Positions 57,843 to 64,000 of a stretch of DNA of 64,000 nucleotides are shown piece by piece. Source of the stretch: Goekera deserti. Lineage in GTDB: Bacteria; Actinomycetota; Actinomycetes; Mycobacteriales; Geodermatophilaceae. Position numbers and translations under genes: made by a program. The notes below the pieces were generated by a model. The model had not been told where the DNA came from. It did no database searches and saw nothing but the letters and a program-made list of their open reading frames with translations. Where the stretch lies: positions 547,560-611,559 of the forward strand of contig NZ_JAAGWK010000009.1 in NCBI RefSeq assembly GCF_010685995.1, read 5' to 3'. Position 1 is the first letter of the stretch. The number at the start of each line of letters is the position of its first letter.

Positions 57843-60452
57843 ATGAGGGTGCCCAGCCACGACGTACCTGCTGCCTCCGCCATCTCCCGCGCGCTGACCC
57901 GCGCCGAACGCGGCGTGTCCCTCGACGCCACCGAGTGCGAGACGCTGCTGCACGCCCGGGGCCTGGACGCCGGCGAGCCGCTGGACCGGCTGCTGACCGC
58001 GGCCTCCCGGGTCCGCGACGCGGGCCTGGCCTCGGCCGGCCGCCCCGGGGTGGTCACCTACAGCCGCAAGGTGTTCATCCCGCTCACCCACCTGTGCCGG
58101 GACCGCTGCCACTACTGCACCTTCGTGACGACGCCGGGCCAGCTCCGCGCGCAGGGCAAGGCGCCGTTCCTCTCCCCCGACGAGGTGCTGGACGTCGCCC
58201 GCGCCGGTGCGGCGATGGGCTGCAAGGAGGCGCTGTTCACCCTCGGCGACCGCCCGGAGGACCGCTGGCCGGTCGCGGCGCAGTGGCTGGAGGCGCACGG
58301 CTACGACTCCACGCTGGGCTACCTGCGGGCGATGGCGATCCGGGTGCTGGAGGAGACCGGGCTGCTGCCGCACCTCAACCCGGGCGTGCTGACCTGGGAG
58401 GAGATCCAGCGGCTCAAGCCCGTCTCGGCGTCCATGGGCATGATGCTGGAGACGACGGCGACCCGGCTGTGGTCCTCGCCGGGTGGGCCGCACTTCGGGT
58501 CCCCGGACAAGGAGCCCGCCGTGCGGCTCCGGGTGCTGGAGGACGCCGGGCGCTCCGCCGTCCCGTTCACCACCGGGGTGCTGCTGGGGATCGGTGAGTC
58601 CTACGCCGAGCGCGTGGACGCGATCGCGGAGATCCGCGCGTCGGCCCGCCGGCACGGTCACGTGCAGGAGGTGATCGTGCAGAACTTCCGGGCCAAGCCG
58701 CGCACCGCGATGGCCGCCGCCGACGACCTGGAGCTGCAGGAGTACGTCGCCGCCGTCGCGGTCACCCGGCTGATGCTCGGCCCGAAGGCGCGGGTGCAGG
58801 CACCACCGAACCTGTCGGACTCCACCGAGCTCGGGCTGCTGGTCCGGGCCGGCGTCGACGACTGGGGCGGTGTCTCGCCGCTGACCCCGGACCACGTCAA
58901 CCCCGAGCGCCCCTGGCCGTCGCTGGTGGAGCTGGCCGCGCTCACCGAGGACGCCGGCTTCACCCTGCGCGAGCGGCTGGCCGCCCAGCCGCCGTACGTG
59001 CAGCAGCCCGAGCCGTGGCTGGACCCGCGGGTCCGCCCGCACGTGCGCGCGCTGGCCGGCCCGGACGGTCTGGCCGTCGAGGGCCGCGTCCCGGTCGGCC
59101 TGCCCTGGCAGGAGCCGGACGAGGCCTGGACGTCCAGCGGTCGGGTCGACCTGCACGTCGAGGTCGACACGGTCGGGCGCTCGGCCGAGACGCGGAGCGA
59201 CTTCGACGCCGTGTACGGCGACTGGTCCGAGCTCCGCGACCGCACGGTGAGCGCCCGCGACGGGCACTCCACCGCGCTCACCGTCGGCGACCCGGCCGTG
59301 CACGCCGCACTGTCGCACGCCGAGCGGGACCCCGCTGGGCTCACCGACGCCGAGTACCTGACGCTGCTCGGCGCCGACGGCCCGGACCTCGACTCCCTGG
59401 CCGCGCTGGCCGACGCGGTGCGCCGCGACGTCACCGGCGACGACGTCACCTACGTGGTGAACCGGAACATCAACTTCACCAACGTCTGCTACACCGGCTG
59501 CCGGTTCTGCGCGTTCGCCCAGCGGCGCACCGACGCCGACGCCTACACCCTGTCGATGGCGCAGGTCGGCGACCGGGTGGACGAGGCCTGGGCCGGCGGC
59601 GCGACCGAGATCTGCATGCAGGGTGGCATCCACCCCGACCTGCCCGGGACCGCCTACTTCGACCTGGCGCGCGAGGTGAAGCGCCGCCGTCCGGAGATCC
59701 ACCTGCACGCCTTCTCGCCGATGGAGGTCGTCAACGGGGCGGCCCGCACCGGGCTGTCGTTCACCGACTTCCTGACCGCCGCCAGGGAGGCGGGGCTGGA
59801 CTCCATCCCCGGCACCGCCGCGGAGATCCTGGACGACGACGTCCGCTGGGTGCTCACCAAGGGCAAGCTGCCCACCGCGACCTGGCTGGAGGTCATCCGC
59901 ACCGCGCACACCCTCGGCATCCCGTCGACCTCGACCATGATGTACGGCCACGTCGACACCCCGGCGCACTGGGTCGGCCACCTGCGCACGCTCAGCCGCC
60001 TGCAGGACGAGACCGGCGGCTTCCGGGAGTTCGTGCTGCTGCCGTTCGTGCACCACAGCTCGCCGATCTACCTGGCCGGCGTCGCCCGGCCCGGGCCGAC
60101 CAACCGGGAGAACCGTGCAGTCCACGCCGTCGCCCGGCTGCTCCTGCACGGCCGGATCGACAACATCCAGACGTCCTGGGTGAAGCTCGGCGACGCCGGC
60201 ACCCGGACCGTGCTGCAGGGCGGGGCCAACGACCTGGGCGGCACGCTGATGGAGGAGACGATCAGCCGGATGGCCGGCAGCGAGAACGGCTCGCTGAAGA
60301 CCATCGCCGAGCTGGAGGGCATGGCCGCTGCGATCGCCCGCCCGGCCCGCCAGCGCACCACCGACTACGGCACCCCGTCGGCCGAGCGCCTGGCCACCGC
60401 CCGCTCCGACGCGGGACGCCGCGCCCTCACGCTGTCCATCACCCCGGCCTGA
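57843..60452 (+). CDS. fbiC: Bifunctional FO synthase (CofG/CofH fusion)
   Basis: 869 residues forming 7,8-didemethyl-8-hydroxy-5-deazariboflavin, the chromophore of coenzyme F420, from tyrosine and 5-amino-6-ribitylaminouracil. Two radical-SAM domains are joined: the CofG-type with cluster Cys85, Cys89 and Cys92 (C-R-D-R-C-H-Y-C), and the CofH-type with Cys549, Cys553 and Cys556 (C-Y-T-G-C-R-F-C). Length is normal for actinobacterial FbiC. ATG 57843. F420-ligase genes (fbiA, fbiB) are not in the window. Confidence 0.98.
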   Translation: MRVPSHDVPAASAISRALTRAERGVSLDATECETLLHARGLDAGEPLDRLLTAASRVRDAGLASAGRPGVVTYSRKVFIPLTHLCRDRCHYCTFVTTPGQLRAQGKAPFLSPDEVLDVARAGAAMGCKEALFTLGDRPEDRWPVAAQWLEAHGYDSTLGYLRAMAIRVLEETGLLPHLNPGVLTWEEIQRLKPVSASMGMMLETTATRLWSSPGGPHFGSPDKEPAVRLRVLEDAGRSAVPFTTGVLLGIGESYAERVDAIAEIRASARRHGHVQEVIVQNFRAKPRTAMAAADDLELQEYVAAVAVTRLMLGPKARVQAPPNLSDSTELGLLVRAGVDDWGGVSPLTPDHVNPERPWPSLVELAALTEDAGFTLRERLAAQPPYVQQPEPWLDPRVRPHVRALAGPDGLAVEGRVPVGLPWQEPDEAWTSSGRVDLHVEVDTVGRSAETRSDFDAVYGDWSELRDRTVSARDGHSTALTVGDPAVHAALSHAERDPAGLTDAEYLTLLGADGPDLDSLAALADAVRRDVTGDDVTYVVNRNINFTNVCYTGCRFCAFAQRRTDADAYTLSMAQVGDRVDEAWAGGATEICMQGGIHPDLPGTAYFDLAREVKRRRPEIHLHAFSPMEVVNGAARTGLSFTDFLTAAREAGLDSIPGTAAEILDDDVRWVLTKGKLPTATWLEVIRTAHTLGIPSTSTMMYGHVDTPAHWVGHLRTLSRLQDETGGFREFVLLPFVHHSSPIYLAGVARPGPTNRENRAVHAVARLLLHGRIDNIQTSWVKLGDAGTRTVLQGGANDLGGTLMEETISRMAGSENGSLKTIAELEGMAAAIARPARQRTTDYGTPSAERLATARSDAGRRALTLSITPA

Positions 60453-60549
60453 CCGCCGGGTCCCGGCCACGGTCCGGCCGGCGTGGTCTGGTCGGCGGCC
60501 GGCCACGGAGGATGCCACCGACACCTCCGCGCGCACCTGAGGAGCAGCA

Positions 60550-60972
60550 GTGACCGACCCCTGGCACCAACCGATCCGGCACGTCCGCGCCACCGAGCTG
60601 TCCGGGGACACCGGCCAGACGCCCGGGATGAGCCGCCGGGAGGCGATCTCGGGGCGCACGGTCGGCGCCGAGCGGGTGTGGATGGGCCAGACCCACGTCG
60701 CCCCGCACACCAGCTCCGGCGACCACCACCACGGCGACTCCGAGACGGCCATCCACGTCCTGCGCGGGCACCCGGTGTTCGTCTTCGCCCGGGACGGCGC
60801 CGAGGTGCGGGTCGAGACCGGCCCGGGCGACTACGTGTTCGTGCCGCCGTTCGTGCCGCACCGGGAGGAGAACCCCGCCGACACCGAGGCCGTGGTGGTC
60901 ATCGCCCGCAGCAGCCAGGAGGCGGTCGTGGTGAACCTGCCCGGGCTCCTCACCCCGCCGGCGACGGGGTGA
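60550..60972 (+). CDS. Cupin domain protein
   Basis: 140-residue cupin. T-S-S-G-D-H-H-H-G-D-S-E-T-A-I-H-V-L-R-G gives a His-rich first motif with likely metal ligands, and G-D-Y-V-F-V-P-P-F-V-P-H-R-E the second, so an iron or manganese site is probable. Function unknown; dioxygenase-like or sensor. GTG 60550 has GAGGAGCAG upstream. It ends seven bases before the convergent sigma factor gene. Confidence 0.88.
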   Translation: MTDPWHQPIRHVRATELSGDTGQTPGMSRREAISGRTVGAERVWMGQTHVAPHTSSGDHHHGDSETAIHVLRGHPVFVFARDGAEVRVETGPGDYVFVPPFVPHREENPADTEAVVVIARSSQEAVVVNLPGLLTPPATG

Positions 60973-60979
60973 GGTCAGC

Positions 60980-62182
<1,203 letters not shown>

Positions 62183-62431
62183 GGGTGCCTCTCGGACGGT
62201 CTCCACGGCGTCGCCGGCCCGCGATCGGCCGGTGGAGAGGCCGTCGGTCACCCCGGACGTGGTCCGGGGACTTCTTCGGTCGGGCGACCTGCTGGCCACC
62301 GACGGGACGCGGTGACCGTGCGGAGCAGGGCTGACCTCCCAATGTAGCGGTTGTGGCTGCCGGCGCCACGCCAGTCCGGGGGTTGATCGCCGGCCGCAGG
62401 TGTGCTGGGGGCGGCGCTACCGTCGCTCGGC

Positions 62432-62851
62432 ATGGGCTACTTCGCCAGGTTCACCTACAGCGACGGCGCGTGGGTGCCCACGCCGTCCCTCGACCGGCCG
62501 CAGCTGGTGGTCGACGTGCACGACAGCGACGTCGCCACGATCGACCACCGGACCGCCGACGGGGTGACCGGCCGGTTCTTCCTCGGCTACGAGCCGCGGG
62601 CCTACTTCGACGACGGCGACGCCGACCCCCCGGTGGACCGGCCGGCGGCCGCCGCCGGGTTCGCCCGCTGGGTGCGCGAGGTGGAGGGCCGCGAGGTCGA
62701 CCCGGCCCGGGTGGAGGAGCTGCTGGCCTCCGGCGACCCGGACGACGACCCGGAGGACGTCTTCGTGGAGCAGACCGTCGAGCGGCTGCTGGTGCTGGCC
62801 GGGATCCCGGTGCCCGAGGAGCTGGCCGACGGCATGCGCGGCGACGCCTGA
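62432..62851 (+). CDS. Hypothetical protein
   Basis: 139 residues, acidic, from ATG 62432. Opening M-G-Y-F-A-R-F-T-Y-S-D-G-A-W-V-P, then V-V-D-V-H-D-S-D-V-A-T-I-D-H-R, G-R-F-F-L-G-Y-E-P-R-A-Y-F and an acidic D-P-D-D-D-P-E-D-V run. No membrane span, catalytic motif or family recognised. Coding bias is good. It is divergent from the sigma factor gene with 250 bases between starts. Confidence 0.75.
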   Translation: MGYFARFTYSDGAWVPTPSLDRPQLVVDVHDSDVATIDHRTADGVTGRFFLGYEPRAYFDDGDADPPVDRPAAAAGFARWVREVEGREVDPARVEELLASGDPDDDPEDVFVEQTVERLLVLAGIPVPEELADGMRGDA

Positions 62852-62974
62852 CCGGCTCCACCGCGGACGCGTCCCGTGACGGTGCTCACCACGGGAAGGC
62901 GAACCGGAGAGGGTGCGTTCACTTCCGACGTCGACCCAGCCCAGGGTCCACCCGAAGCCGCCGAGGAGAACGCA

Positions 62975-63601
62975 GTGAGCACCGCGATCCAGACCAGCCC
63001 GACCCGCACCCTCCCCCAGCTGGACGACGCAGGCCGCGCCCTGCTGTTCACCGAGGCGCGGACGGCCAACACCTTCGCCGACACCCCGGTCACCGACGAG
63101 GAGCTCCGCTCGATCTGGGACCTGGCCAAGTGGGGCCCGACCTCGGCCAACACCCAGCCGCTGCGGGTGGTCTACGTGCGCACGCCGGAGGGCAAGGCGC
63201 GCCTGGTGCCGCTGATGGCGGAGGGCAACCGAGCCAAGACGGCCTCGGCGCCGGCCGTCGCGGTGCTCGCCGTGGACACGCGCTTCCACGAGCACATGCC
63301 CACCACCTTCCCGGTGCGCCCGCAGATGCAGGAGATGTACGCCGGCAACGACGCGCTCCGGGAGAGCGCGGCCCAGCTCAACGGCTCGCTGCAGGCGGCG
63401 TACTTCATCACCTCGGTGCGGGCGCACGGCCTGGCCGCGGGCCCGATGACCGGCATCGACGCGACCGGCATCGACGCCGAGTTCTTCCCCGACGGCCGCT
63501 TCCGGACGCTGATGGTGGTCAACATCGGCCACCCCGGTGCCGACCCCTGGTTCGGCCGGCTCCCCCGCCTGGACCACGCGGACGTCCTCACCTTCGCCTG
63601 A
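62975..63601 (+). CDS. Nitroreductase family protein, malonic semialdehyde reductase RutE-like
   Basis: 208 residues. R-T-L-P-Q-L-D-D-A-G-R-A-L-L-F-T-E-A-R-T-A-N-T-F, K-W-G-P-T-S-A-N-T-Q-P-L-R, and A-A-G-P-M-T-G-I-D match RutE/YdfG-type FMN reductases of malonic semialdehyde or nitroaromatics. RutE removes the toxic aldehyde of the Rut pyrimidine pathway; a RutB-like hydrolase is 45 kb away, so no operon link. GTG 62975 has GAGGAGAA upstream; the upstream ATG at 62876 lacks a site. Confidence 0.9.
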   Translation: MSTAIQTSPTRTLPQLDDAGRALLFTEARTANTFADTPVTDEELRSIWDLAKWGPTSANTQPLRVVYVRTPEGKARLVPLMAEGNRAKTASAPAVAVLAVDTRFHEHMPTTFPVRPQMQEMYAGNDALRESAAQLNGSLQAAYFITSVRAHGLAAGPMTGIDATGIDAEFFPDGRFRTLMVVNIGHPGADPWFGRLPRLDHADVLTFA

Positions 63602-63631
63602 GCCCTGGCCCCGGCGCGCCCCTCGGACGGC

Positions 63632-63688
63632 GTTGCCCGCTCTCCTCCCGCCCTGCAGCACGGGCAACGCGTGGAGAGAGCGGGCAAC
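63632..63688. terminator. Inverted repeat between convergent genes
   Basis: GTTGCCCGCTCTC (63632-63644) and its exact complement (63676-63688) enclose a 31-base loop that carries an additional CGGGCAAC copy (63661), so alternative pairings are possible. It lies between the RutE-like gene and the sigma factor at the window end and probably stops both transcripts. Confidence 0.75.
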
Positions 63689-63796
63689 GGCGCCGCTCCG
63701 GCCCGCAGGGAACGCTCGGCACCCGCGGAGCGCCCGGCCCCCGCGCGGGGTCCCGGCCCGCGCGGAGCGTGGGCCGGGGGGCGCGGGGGTCCTTGC

Positions 63797-64000
63797 TCAG
63801 TCCAGGTAGTCGCGCAACACCTGGGAGCGGCTGGGGTGGCGCAGCTTGGACATCGTCTTGGACTCGATCTGCCGGATCCGCTCCCGGGTCACGCCGTAGA
63901 CCTGGCCGATCTCGTCCAGCGTGCGCGGCTGGCCGTCGGTGAGCCCGAACCGCAGCCGGACGACGCCGGCCTCCCGCTCGGACAGCGTCTGCAGCACGCT
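63797..64000 (-). CDS. Primary sigma factor, C-terminal end (start outside window)
   Basis: Sixty-six codons before the stop at 63797, open to the window edge. [47 protein letters not shown] is sigma-70 region 4.2 with the -35-binding helix, and [10 protein letters not shown] is the ending I recall for the housekeeping HrdB/SigA of actinobacteria. The sequence is nearly identical to the end of the paralogue 1.6 kb upstream, pointing to an ancient or converted duplication. Confidence 0.92.
   Translation of the reverse strand, partial: SVLQTLSEREAGVVRLRFGLTDGQPRTLDEIGQVYGVTRERIRQIESKTMSKLRHPSRSQVLRDYLD

Noticed and set aside
55764..60752. Very long minus-strand open frame running through fbiC
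   Set aside because: Only the part up to 57245 has motifs and proper codon bias; the rest is antisense to FbiC and open because of high GC.

Overview
The window is high-GC actinobacterial chromosome with GTG/ATG starts, strong G/C preference at third codon positions and many four-base GTGA/ATGA gene overlaps. Gene content points to the Geodermatophilaceae/Frankiales neighbourhood (inference): mycothiol-dependent nitroreductase family protein, FO synthase for coenzyme F420, SigE-family sigma factors, an EttA/SSB pair and a HrdB-type sigma factor pair. No prophage, insertion sequence, CRISPR array or rRNA was seen. The only RNA gene recognised is a tRNA-Arg (UCU). No stretch above about 300 bases lacks a gene; the longest gaps (242-288 bases) hold an aldehyde dehydrogenase remnant, hairpins, or nothing recognisable.

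Layout. 1-3 kb: acyl-CoA dehydrogenase (cut by the window edge), CoA-transferase and crotonase, an acyl-CoA catabolic operon. 3-11 kb: GNAT acetyltransferase, a SigE-family sigma factor with a membrane partner, a TetR/MFS efflux pair facing each other across twin operators, a PH-like membrane protein with a probable compensated frameshift, and a protein fusing a degenerate sigma-like domain to an extracytoplasmic domain. 11-18.7 kb: amide/ureide-type hydrolases (creatininase family, two amidases, one with an AtzH-like domain, isochorismatase-like hydrolase, cupin). 18.7-29.4 kb: a lipoprotein, an Eis-like acetyltransferase, crotonase, rpiB, SDR, Rv2466c-like protein, pepN, DUF5130 and a CtaJ-like protein. 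29.5-36 kb: amidase, kynureninase, secreted protein, HNH protein, prolyl oligopeptidase. 36-41.3 kb: MscS, MFS, truncated hemoglobin GlbO, the biotin ECF transporter BioY-BioM-BioN, and a MOSC protein.

41.6-47.5 kb is the most unusual block: a secreted DUF4331 protein with a sortase-type C-terminus, a class F sortase, a TPR protein, and an RcnA/NicO-type metal transporter with an extracytoplasmic N-domain and a very long His-rich loop. The last three overlap at their stop/start codons. I propose a surface-anchored metal-handling system; no function is established by the sequence.

47.8-64 kb: thioesterase, EttA, SSB, tRNA-Arg, sulfurtransferase, a PAS-GADEF-EAL protein, transglutaminase-like protein, flavoprotein disulfide reductase, flavin reductase, FbiC, a primary-type sigma factor, a RutE-like nitroreductase, and the C-terminus of a second primary sigma factor at the right edge. 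The interrupted order rpiB, Rv2466c-like, pepN, DUF5130, CtaJ-like, HNH, glbO, thioesterase, ettA, ssb recalls the Mycobacterium tuberculosis Rv2465c-Rv2478c neighbourhood (from memory), with insertions of other genes between blocks.
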